A stretch of DNA of 64,000 bases from Talinum fruticosum. Its lineage: Eukaryota; Streptophyta; Magnoliopsida; Caryophyllales; Talinaceae. A program made the translations under genes and the position numbers. Below, one piece after another: positions 23,901-35,900 of the stretch (positions within the stretch are counted from its first letter, which is position 1; the number at the start of each line of letters is the position of its first letter). The stretch spans positions 4,278,001-4,342,000 of the forward strand of contig JAITYX010000041.1 in the NCBI GenBank assembly GCA_021018815.1, in the 5' to 3' direction. The notes beneath the pieces were generated by a model. It ran no database searches. It was not told where the DNA came from and saw only the letters and a program-made list of their open reading frames with translations.

Positions 23901-26900
23901 CTTGCATCCCCACCAACTGTTGTAACACTTAGCTTAACACCTACGTATGTATCTTTCAGTTTGATAACTCAATTACGTGCCATAAGCACAACCTTCTTCT
24001 CTAAACATGTCCACAAGATCTTCAAGCATCTGCATTTTCATACATACTTCTGATTAGTAATGAAGATTTATATCATTCTCTTTGATGGGCTTAATTGAGT
24101 GCGACCTCATACTATATGAGATGTTTTGGTGGTGTGGAAAAGAGATTAAAGAATGTTTTGGTCCTAGGAGTTTGAAAGTTGATGTTGTTTGGCTAGTTGG
24201 TGGAGTGCTTGGAAGTTGGAAGGAGAGGACTTTCCTTTTTCTTTGTCATTATCAAGAACAAGATTTCACTTTACTTTTTGAGAACTTTGTATTGTTGTAG
24301 TCAAGTTCTTAATCATGGCACAAATTTGACCTTTTTGCATTTTGTTGATATGATTATTGTTGAGAGCTTGAGGGCATGATGTTAGTTTGTGGTTGCCTCC
24401 TATCAGACATGGATGACATCTCCCTAGTGTCTTATTAATACAAATTGTTTGATTACTCATTCCCCAAAAAAGAAAAATCCCTTCGTCCCTTTATTTTCTA
24501 CCTAAATGGGAAAAACACGCTCTTAAGAAAATAAAATGTTATCCAATAGAAGGTAAGCTTAGTGGAAATGATAGAAGATAATGGGTTGAAATTGCATTTA
24601 ATGAGCTTTTAAGGAAGCTAATTTGGGACAATAAAATTTGTTGCTTAGGAAGAAAAAAATGGGACGAAGGGTGTGGTAATAAAGATTTATATCAGGAGAC
24701 ACGGATAAGAGGAATAATTTAAACATTTGTAGAATAAGAGAGCATAATGAGCAAAAGAGGACAAATTGTTGCCCACTAAATTTAGTATGGAAAACCTGGA
24801 ATTTGGTCCTTTCTATGAATCCTTTTCTAACTGACTGCTGGTTAAATTTTGCAACACCTTGTCACCTTCCCGTTACTATGAATTTTCCTTCAAGCTGATA
24901 TTGTCATGTAGCCTTTGAGCCTCAAAATATTAAATGATATAACCCATATTGTATAGGTCTTTTGTGGAGTTGGTGAGGTTCTCCCCTGCCCTTTTTCCCT
25001 ACTTTTGTTTTACTTTAAAGATGCAACTCCATTGATAAGGAATTTTGCTTTCAGAGTAGTTTTTCATGATTGGAAAGTTTCTACACTCTAGGCATCTTGT
25101 CTAAGGTGCAATTGTTTCTGTTTTTATGGAGAAAGGTAGTTTTCCTCTTCGTGCTTATGCATTTTCACCTTCTCTGTTCGATCTTTGGATTCTTGTGAAG
25201 ATGGTAGCGGTAGTTTTGGCGTTCAGGAACGTAATGCTTGCTTATTCCTCTATCAAAAGTTCCATTAGGCACGTGTCAAATTATCCTCACAATCCTGACA
25301 TCTCATTTTCTTTCCGCAAAATTCTTGTTAGTCTTTTTCCTTTGGTTATGCCATTCAAATCAACCTATCCTTAATTCTCTTGACGGTGGGCTGGGTTGTG
25401 GATTACAAGGCAGCTATGTAGCTAAGCTGAGACTGTAGGGATCAAAAAAAGTATTCCTAGTAAAATATATCAGGATTGATAGTATCAGTCATATACTACT
25501 ATAAACAAACATATAACTCAGTTGCTTTGGATGCCAACAAATCTTTCAAAGGAAGAGGGATCCACTTATCTGAAGCAAATTGCAAATGAGCAATTAGATA
25601 TCAGTATGACTCCCGCACTGAAGTCAAAAAATCCTCAGTCTGTGATAGAAAAGCTTTGTTGAATATCCTTTGTGAGACTATAAGTGACGTCTGTAGAATT
25701 TGGCGAAATTACAGAGATTATTAGAGTAAGCAAGATGTGAAACTTTAAATCATTTGTGGAAGCAACCCTTGAATTTCTTTTAGGCAGAATTGAAACAGAT
25801 AATCTTAATAGTAAATCTAACCAAAAATATTTTTAGTTTGTGCTTTCCATTTCTCAGTCTCCACTAGCACTTCTTAATTGTTCTCTGTTAATTTTCTTTT
25901 TGGACAAAGTATGTCTACATACCAATACTCTTCTCAGAAGGAGTTGACTACATTGATGCTCCAACACCATATATAATTGGACTTCATTCAAGTGTTGACA
26001 CATCTGGACTTCTGATGGATGGTGTAAGTTGCTGTCTTCTTATTTTGCATTAATTTTATGTCCTCATTAGTTGAATTATTCCATTTCAAATTCTTTATTT
26101 TTGTATATTTCATGATACACGTTATTGTATATGCGGCTTCCTTATCAATCCTAAATTTGAGCTTCAAACTGTTATTGTTCCTAATACAGTAGTTTTTCTG
26201 GTGCATGCCTACTAACCAAATTTTAAAAAGAGCTCATTGCTATCTGATCTTATAGGTGGTGTTTCTTGAGTGTGGCCCTAGATGATAATATAATAAATGC
26301 CATTTCATTTAATTTTTTTTTCCATTTAGTTCTTGATGTGATCTCATGTCTGGAGCACCACTATAATTGTCGCTTCAGTGCTCTGTGGAATTATGTTGTT
26401 GATTGTTCCCCCAAAATCTGGGGCGCACAATAAAGGACCTTCTTTGGTCTATTTAGGGGTAGTTAGATATTTTCTCTTCATAGGCTGATGAATTCAGCTT
26501 ATTATTTTAACGTTGGTGATTAAAAGGAGGAATGGTTCTCGATGCCACTCATAATTTAGTACATGATGCAAATTACAAGGCAAATCTACCCAACCAAGAA
26601 AACAGATTCTGTACTCGACAACTGAATTAGATAAAGAAAAATATATACCCTGGAAGATCATCAAAAGAAGCAATTCTTCTCATAAGAAGACATGTAAACA
26701 CATCAGAAAGACAGGAAAAAGTATTTGCACATGGTGTTCATCTACCTAGACTTGAGAAAGAGTATACGAGAGTAACTAAGGAGGTGTTTGGAGAAGGACA
26801 TCCTGATTGCGAAGTTCAAGATATTTACCTTGGAGAAAAGTATGAGGATCCCCTGGGGGTGGGGGGCTCACAAGCAACTTACCTGTGAACACCAGAGAGG

Positions 26901-29900
26901 AATTTACTCTGCCATATCCAGTTGTGCTGATTGAGCAGACCATAAGGAGTCACCCTGATCTTGAGCCAGTGTAATACTCTCATCTCTAATGGCCTTAAGC
27001 ATTTGAGAACCATAAAAAAGACGCTCAATTTCTTCCATCCCTTTCCCAGATAGCACACAATTGGTATCTATCTTCAGGTTAAAACTTGATCCTGCTTTTC
27101 ACCAAAAGTTCCCTATGAACAATCAGCCAGGTGATGAATATGTGTGAGAATGGAGTCTTTGTTCCAAATCATTTTGGTCCAACCGTTTGGGTAGAGCTCC
27201 TAGAAGGCTTAGAGCCGTATGCTTGACATTCTAGTCCTTGTTGCTAAGAGCAAGTGCTGTCATTGTAGATGTCAGCTGGAAACTTATCTTTCAATTTACA
27301 CAATTTTCTCCATTACCAACAAACATTAGGTTTAAGAGAGAATGCCCAAATATCACCCTACCTTGAGCTATCTTCTATTTGTTATAAATCCAACTAAACC
27401 ATTAAATATCTTTCTTTTGGCCATTGCCCAAATAAGCTTCCTATTTATAGCTTTGTTCTAGCGATCAAGATTATTGGTACCTAAACTCCCAAATTGGTTT
27501 ACTAAACTAATAATGTGCCAAGCAGCCCACGGTTTTCGGCGTAATAACTCCGACGTCTCCACAAATGCTCTCTACTTTTGATTACTTGTCGGGGAAGAAC
27601 AAACGAGGCTTGTATGAACATCGCCGAGGCAGCGAGAACCACTTTCGTTTTGAGAAATTCCGGATGGAGGACGCGGATCGTGAACGAGGTTATTTGTGAA
27701 GCGTGGTCTTCGAGTCAATGAGTTTACTATCCAAGGTAACAAATACCAAAAAGCTTGGAGCATGAACAGATTTGGAAATATCCCACGTGAAATCTTGAAG
27801 ACCGAGAGAGCCCTCATGGAAATGCAATGTAAAGATACCGCTCAATCGAACCTAGATGCTAGCATCGAACCGGAATCAAAGCTGGATATTCTGCATCGGC
27901 AGCATGAAAAGCTGTGGATGATGAGGGCAAGGAGCAACGAATTAAAGGAAGGGGATAGGAATACTCCTTACTTCCATCACAAGGCATCCCAACACCGTAA
28001 AAGGAATTCCATCCGCCTGATTCAAAAGGACAAGTGGAGAATGGGCAACTACCCAACGTGAGATCATCTCCGAGATAGAGAAATATTATACTATGCTCTT
28101 CATGTCCCAAACCGAGGCAAACACTAATAATGCTCTTCTTTGGGATTAAGCTGCGTGGTTACGGAGCGGATGAAAGAAAGATTAAAGCGGCCATACTCAG
28201 CGCAAAAATCAAAGCGGCCCTCTTCCAAATGTACCCAACAAAAGCATCGAGACCGGATGACTTACATGCTTTGTTTTTCCAACGCTATTGGCATATTGTA
28301 GGATCGGATGTAACGGAGATGGCTCAAGCGATCCTTACGGGCCGCCTCGGCCAGTTGAAATCAATAAGACTCGGATAATACTGATCCCGAAAGTCAAGAA
28401 CCCCGTCACACTGAAAGATTATCGCCCAATTAGTCTTTGCAATGTACTTTATAAAATTGTCTCGAAAACTATTGCAAATAGACTAAAGATTTGTCTTCCG
28501 TATATCATCTCCCCTCTCATAGTGGTTTTGTATCGGGTTGTTTGATTACCGATAATGTGTTAGTAGCCATTGAACTCTTTCATACTATGAAGAGTTGATC
28601 AAAAAGTAAGCGGGGTACAATGGCACTTAAACTGGACATGAGCAAGGCATACGACGAGTGGATTGGGGTTTCTGTAATGAGACACTTCTTCGTATGGGTT
28701 TCGATCAAAGCCGGGTACAAGTTCTAATGGGGTGTGTAACAAGCTGTGACCTATGAATTCTCGGTTAATGGTGAAGTACGTGGAAATGTTCAACCCTTAA
28801 GAGGCCTCCGACAAGGTGATCCCATCTCCCCATATCTCTTTATTATAGTTGAAGAAGCGCTTTACGGGCTATTATCGACTGCCGTCTCCCAAAGTCTAAT
28901 TCATGGAGCAAAAGCAAGCGAGAATGGCCCGAGCAGTCTCTCATCTCTTTTTGCAGACGATAGCATTCTCTTCACTAGAGCCACAAGACAAGAATGCTTA
29001 AAAATAGTTGAGATTCTCAACCACTATGAAGAAGCATCGGGACAAAAAGTTAATTTTGATAAGTCCGAAGTCTCTTTCGATAAAGGAGTACCTTCGCAAA
29101 ACGAGAAGAGTTAGCACAGTTTGTTAAACATGCGACTTGTCGAAAATCATGCGAAATATTTGGGAGCACCGATTGTTTTGGACGGAGTAAAAAGAGGTCT
29201 TCGCATCACTTACGGAACGAGTTCTAAAGAAACTTAGGAGTTTGGAAGGAAAAATTCTTATCAAAAGCCGGGAAGGAAGTGCTCATCAAGTCGGTTGTTC
29301 AAGCAATGGCCTATCTAATGAGTATTCTCAAGCTCCTGCGTCGGTAATAGAGGATTTCCACAGACATTGTGCTCGGTTTTGGTGGGGGTGGTTGAGGGGA
29401 AACGTAAGATGCATCTGGACAACATGGAATAAGTTGTGTTCCCCTAAATGTCTCGGTGGAATGGGGTTTCGAAGATGGGACGTTTTCAACAATGTTTTAC
29501 TTGCAAAACAAGGCTGGAGAATTATGCAAGATGAAAGCTCCCTCCTACGTCGGGTACTCAAGGCCAAATACTATCCTAATGGCACTTTCTTGGACTCATC
29601 ACTTGGGTATGCACCAAGTTACTCCTGGAGAAGTATTTAGGCCTCAAAAGCCCTACTCAAAGAAGGTCTGGTTTGGCGTGTTGGAAATGGACATATTATC
29701 AATATTTGGAGAGATAAATGGCTAATTGATGAGGAGGGTAAGAAGACAACTACACCCCAACCGGCTAGGTCTCGGCTCTCTATGGTTTCGACTTGATAGA
29801 GGGAGATTCGAGCCAATGGAATATGGAGATTGTGGAAACCAATTTTAATGATCGTGACAGACAACCTAATTGCAGCTATTCCCCTTTGTGAGAGCCTCCC

Positions 29901-32900
29901 TCAAGACCGACTAGTGTGGTGTTACTCCGACAAAGGTATGTTCATGGTTAAATCGAGCATACCTCCTTGGCTCATCCTTTCCTTGTGGTCATTTTGAGAA
30001 GTTTTGGCCTATCTTATGGCACTTGTAAAATCATCCCGAAAGCCAAACATTCTAGTGGAAGTGTTGTTTAGGTATTTTACCCACCAAAGAGCTTCTCGTA
30101 AACCGTCATATTAATATGGACAATACTTGCCCACGCTGCCATGTTGAGATTGAAACACCCTGGCATGCTATCTTTGACTCGTCCTAAAGTCAAGAATATG
30201 TGGCTGGGATTGGACCCTAAAATTATGCAAGCTCGTGACGAGTGTTGATACACCGGGCGCCTTGATTGAGAAGTGGGCAAGCGATCCGGAGAATGAAGTT
30301 TTTATGGTATCTCTAAGCTGGGTTGGTGTATTTGGGGGCTAGAAATGATCAAACTTTCAATGACATTACTACTCCCAGGTGGCAAAAGCAAAATCAATGA
30401 CCAAGGATTTACTCAAGCTTCAGGAAAATGAACTCAGCACTCGACGCATTACGAAGCCAATCTCACAACGGCTTGGTGTCCTCCAAGTTCGGATGCCTTG
30501 AAAATTAATGTTGATGCTTCAATAGGACAAGACGGTTGGATTGGATTAGGAGCGGCGGGAAGAGATCATCATGGGAAGGTCCAGGTGGCGGCGGTGAAAC
30601 GCGTCCGGGCAAGGTGGAGGCCAATGATTGCCGAAGCGAAAGCAATGCTCTTTGGAATTAAGATAGCTAAAAGGTTCAACTATCGGAAGATCTCGACGAA
30701 TCGGATTGTCTCTCGTTAATTCATAGATCGAACCAATTCAATTTCTTTCTCGGAGAATTTGATTTGGTCCTAGATGATTTATTTTATCACAGACACTTTT
30801 CTTAATTTACGCACTTGGAATCATGTTAAGAGAGATGGAAACTCTGTTGCCCATCATCTTGCTAAGGTGATTCCCTCGGGGTTAGCACGAACGAGGTTTG
30901 GCTAGGGGTATGCCCCGAACCAATCTCCGACTATGTACTTATGGATGCGTTATCTATAAATTAAACTCGATTTTCATCAAAAAAAAAAAAAAAAGGCTTG
31001 TATGAAAACAAAAGACACCCACCAAAGCGTGTATCATATTTACCCCGCCAGTGTCAATTGGATGGGCGGGTTCAATACGGGTCGGGTGTCTTCGGGTTCG
31101 AGTAAAATACGGGTCGGGTGTATTTTGGGTTCGGGTAAAATACGGGCGGTCGTATATCGGGTTATACGGGTTTCGGGTCGACCCAACGATTTGAAACTGC
31201 TATTTTTATTAGTTATTTTTCTTTTATAAATTATGAGATTCGACATATCCTTTACTTAAAATTGCCCATAATTCTTGGAAAAGTACGATATTTGTATTTT
31301 CTAAAAAGGATATTGAAAAATTTAGAACTTCCATCATGGTATTTGCATGAGGACTACATTGAGTCAAACGACTTGATCACTTTATCCATTTAAATAAGAC
31401 CGGTTGGGCCAATAATGGGTTAGATAATAATGAGTTATTCTATTAATGACTCGTTTAAGGTTCGAAGTTTATTTCAACTCTTCTATTTTGCTAATTCACA
31501 TGTTACACTTTGTTAAATTTATTATCAATAGTAATAAAGATTAATATTATAAGGAGGTTTTATGCATATCTACTCCATTTGAAAGTAGATCGAGAAAGAG
31601 TCAACTCGGTCGATTAACCACCCCATTTTATTCACCCATCCTAGGCGCTATGGTTCAAGTACGGCTAGAAAAATTTCAAATAAATGAGAATTAGAGATTC
31701 GAATAAATTAAAATTATTATTTTTAATTATAACATCAAAATTTTATATTATTATAGTAATATTATTTCTATAAAAAGTATATTATTAAGATGTGATCGGG
31801 CATATTAAATTCAGCAAAAATACAACAATACAACTTATGCATTTTTAATATTTGTAATATATCATGACATTTGAATTCATACATATTTTGTTGAAATTTT
31901 ACCAAAAACGACTTAGGGATATCCTTCATTCTTTGGATACTATTCTTAGGAGACTCCATTATTAGAATTGTTTTGAAGTGATCTACATTCTACTGTAACT
32001 ATTGTAACTATTATTGGGGTATTTACTTGTTAAAAATTTGTTCGACTCCGTTAAGTTTTAATAAATTTACTAAATTGCCCCTCTGCCTCATCTTCTTCCG
32101 CGGGTTCCCTGTCTCTCTCTCTTCATAAATGCCTCCCCCTCTCCCTCACCCTCTTCCTCGGGTTCCCTTTCAATGGCTTCCTCTCTCTCCCTTAATTATT
32201 AAAATGAATCCTTATCAAAGGTCCAACAACATTAGTTCAGGACAAGTTATCGTCTTCTGGACAGTCTGAGGTAGAAATGGGCAAACTTCTCATTCGGAAT
32301 GAAACATAAGCAAATCTTAACCGAATATTCATCACAGGTTCCCTTTCTCTCTCTCTCTTTTCATAAGCTATATTACACAGCTATGTCTGATAAACCAATT
32401 CTGAGGAGGATTTGGTTTGATTCGTCCGATTCAGAATGTAGAGTCCCGATTAATTCAGAGCTAGAAACCAATTCAAACTCTCCGAGAGCCTCTACTTCAG
32501 AGTTCAATTCTGAACCAAAATTCACATAACTTCCAATCCCCACAACCAAATTCCAGATCTGAACAAATCGAGTGTGAAACTTCATCTGGGCATACCCAGT
32601 AAATAAGAGAGGGAGGAAAAAAAAGGCTTAAAATTCCATCTTCAAGCCCGGCGAGGCAGAGGTCTGGCTTCAGGATCGGAAGAAGCGAGCGGCGTTCTGG
32701 ACGGCAAGGGCTGTAATGACCATCCTTACGACATCCATTTGAGTCCCATCCTGGTTCAGAGCTTGCCGGAGAAAAGAGAGGAGACGGGCACAACAGTTGG
32801 GCCGAAGCCAGAAAGCGGTGCCGCCACCTTCGTCTAGAACGAAGCCGTCGACCGTCGGCGGGGCTGGAGACAGACGACGACCCGAAGCGAGTGGCGTTCT

Positions 32901-35900
32901 GGACGGCAAGGGCTGTAATGGCCATCCTCACGGCATCCGTTTGAGTCCCATCCTGGTTCAGAGCTTGCCAGAGAAAAGAGAGGAGACGGGCACACCAGTT
33001 GGGTTGGGAAAGCGGTGCCGCCACCTTCGTCCAGAACGAAGCCGTCGACCGTCGGCGGGGCTGGAGACGGACGACGACTCGATTGACAACTGCCCGACGG
33101 AGACCTACCCACCGGAAAAGCGCTGGCTCCGGTATCAAAAGAAGTGGGCGGCGGGGCGAAGACTAAAGCTTTCGTTACGAAGAAGAAAGAGAGTGTGAGG
33201 AAGAGGAAGCCATATGAGAAATTAAGGTAGAGAGAGAGGAAGCCATTGAAAGAGAACCCGAGGGAGAGGGAGTGGGGCAATTTAATAAATTTATTAGAAC
33301 TTAACGGAGCCAAACAAATTTTTAACAGTAAGTACCCCAATAATAGTTACAGTAGAATGTAAATCACTTCAAAAACAATTCTAATAATGTAGTCCCTAAA
33401 AATAGTTTCCAAAGAATGAGGGATACCCCTAAGTCGTTTTTGAAATTTTACTATGTATAGTTTTTGTGTGTAATTTTTTATGAGAAATAAGTTGAGAAAG
33501 AAGTAGTATTAGTGTTTATTTGTAAATTATTTCGATATTATGAAGCGTCTTTCCAAACAATGTGATATTATGAAGCATCTCTCCAAATAATGTGATATAA
33601 TAAATAGCCATTACTAGAAGTGTGATAAAGTGAAAGCAAATTCATATAACATTCATAAAATATTCAATAAACAAGCCACAAAGTTAAAATTGTTATTTTT
33701 ATGGCCTTGACCCAATGGGTCGGACGAGGTTCGGTCGAGAAAATCGTGTTCAAAACCCAAAATTTTCGAGTTGGTTCGAGTCGGGTTTTGGGTCGGGTCA
33801 TTTTTTGCCAGGTCTATGTAGAAGACATGCCATGCTTGCGAGACGAAGCTCTGATCCTTAAATGCTTAAAAGGCAGTTTCCTTCTTGGTATTCAGGATTG
33901 CACAAGGATCGTATTAAACCCTTTGCTTTTTACAATTGTTATTGATGAGCTCGAGGAGATTCAATATGAAGTACAATGGTTTATGCTATTTTCCTGAGGC
34001 TGTGATATTATTCTAATATTTAAGTTCTCAAAATCCTGATTGGATTGCGATAGATCCATGAAAACTCAATGGGAAAGATTTTGAGAGAAATGAGAGGTTA
34101 CTACTTACTATATTTGTAAAATAAAAAAAATATTAGAACACAATGCAATATTATTTGCATAATGATGAGCTCTCATTCCTTCAGCTAATGACCATTGCGT
34201 AGGATGACAGATTTGATATGGTCCCCTAATTGAATATCAAATAAATGACCAGTATTTGAGTTCTCAAAACCCTGATTGGATTATCCTTGCAGCTCAAGGG
34301 GAAAGACTAAACCATTTCAGTTGTTGATATCCAATCCTTTCACCTCTGTCAATCTGTTCGGCAATGTATGAGGGTCATTGAGTAGTAACAACATTCCTTG
34401 GTACTGCTTCAGCAGCATTTTTGTAGATGGATATCCTTTGGCGTCTCACATGCCAGAAAACACTTTACATAGTAATGCTTATTTTCTCTTCAACTATTCT
34501 ACTTTGACATATGCTTGTGTGACATGTACTTTTCCCCATAGGAAAATTCTAACAATGTAAGAACAATCAGATATGGTTCAGAAGGTTAAGCACTTCATTC
34601 CTTTAACATCCTCTACTTTTGCAACTTGTTTAATGACCTCTACTTCTGCCACTAGCCCAGTGAACCTCCTGTATCGTATAATGTCCTCCCATTTACTAGT
34701 GCCATTTAAAATAGTTTCAATAAAATAGAGAGTGCCTTGACATTTCTGCATTAACATTTTTCTCCTCTTTTGTTCTAAGAGAATACAAAGTCATATACAT
34801 TCTTTTTATGCCTTCTGTAGGTGGTTATTGTTGATATTGATAACAACCTCATTTCGACATCAGAAGTCATACCGTCTATTCCAGAACCAGAGTTAAGCTC
34901 TTTGCAAAGTGAGATAATGAACCTGTTATATCCAAATGTTATGCATATGGATGAGATAAGCATCGGATTTGGCCGATTACCGGACAGATACGCTAGAGTT
35001 TCTTTCAAGCCTTGGGGAGAGGGCCATGACCTTCAGCTGAGGTGACATTACCAATACCGTTGAAGCACTTCTAACAAAATGCTTGTTGGTAAAATGGGCA
35101 ACTTGCGGCAGTGGCGAATCTCAAACAGTCTTTGCTTTTACAGTTAACATATATAGAAAATTTTTCTTTCCATCCCAAAATGCTTTCTCCATTAATTCTG
35201 AGGCAGCATCTCACTGAAGTTGCATGTTTGGAGCTGAGCTCTTGACTGCTCATTTAAGGGCATCCATCAGGAATGCTTTATTTCTTTATTCATGCCTCAC
35301 TCACTGTGTGTAAATCGTGGAATTGTCAGTAATCATCAGTCTGCTACTGTGTCAATACCTACATCTATTTTATTCAAACTTGGTCATAGGGTGGATCCAA
35401 GGACTCAATCCAGACTCTTAAAAGAATATTGCCACATCATGAAAATTATGAGTTATGGCTGAATATACTAGCTTGCTGATGTTACAGTTTAATTGCTGTT
35501 ACATATGATCTGAATTAGTAGCATTATCTGGATCATGTGTGTGAATATGAATTTGGTAGTAGTTCAGAAAGGCCTGACATTTAGACGTACAACCTAATAT
35601 ATGTCTCTCTGATGACATCATGAAATTGTAGTATTCACTTGTCTATGGAATAACATGAAATAACATCTGACATTGAACTACGTCTCTTGTGCAGGCTAAT
35701 ATTTCTGAAGTTCTTTGCAACAATTTTATCTGGATACCGTAATTTTATTGTATGATTTGTACCTTGCTTCAACCTGCTTTTTCCCCATCTCCCCTTTTTT
35801 TTTTATTGTCATTCAATCAACATATAGAGGACTGAACCTGTCCTTGTTTGATATATTCTGAAATCTACTCGTTTTTTCATACAGATTGCTCTTGATTACG

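Larger units (their letters stand above)
31055..33815. mobile_element. candidate hAT-like element split by a MULE
   Basis: 31060-31185 repeats ATACGGGTCGGGTGT and GGGTTCGGGT. 33700-33815 carries GGTTCGAGTCGGGTTTTGGG and ends in TTTTTTGCCAGGTCTA. These look like the left and right subterminal zones of one hAT-type element whose middle was opened by the Mutator-like insertion at 31903-33442. The terminal inverted repeat is weak (TGTCAA against TGGCAA) and I found no 8-bp duplication, so this is tentative. Confidence 0.35.

Noticed and set aside
32497..33340. 213- and 168-codon minus-strand frames as a host gene
   Set aside because: Both run through the MULE's internal duplication, and the second enters its terminal repeat, so they are element sequence; kept only as possible captured cargo.
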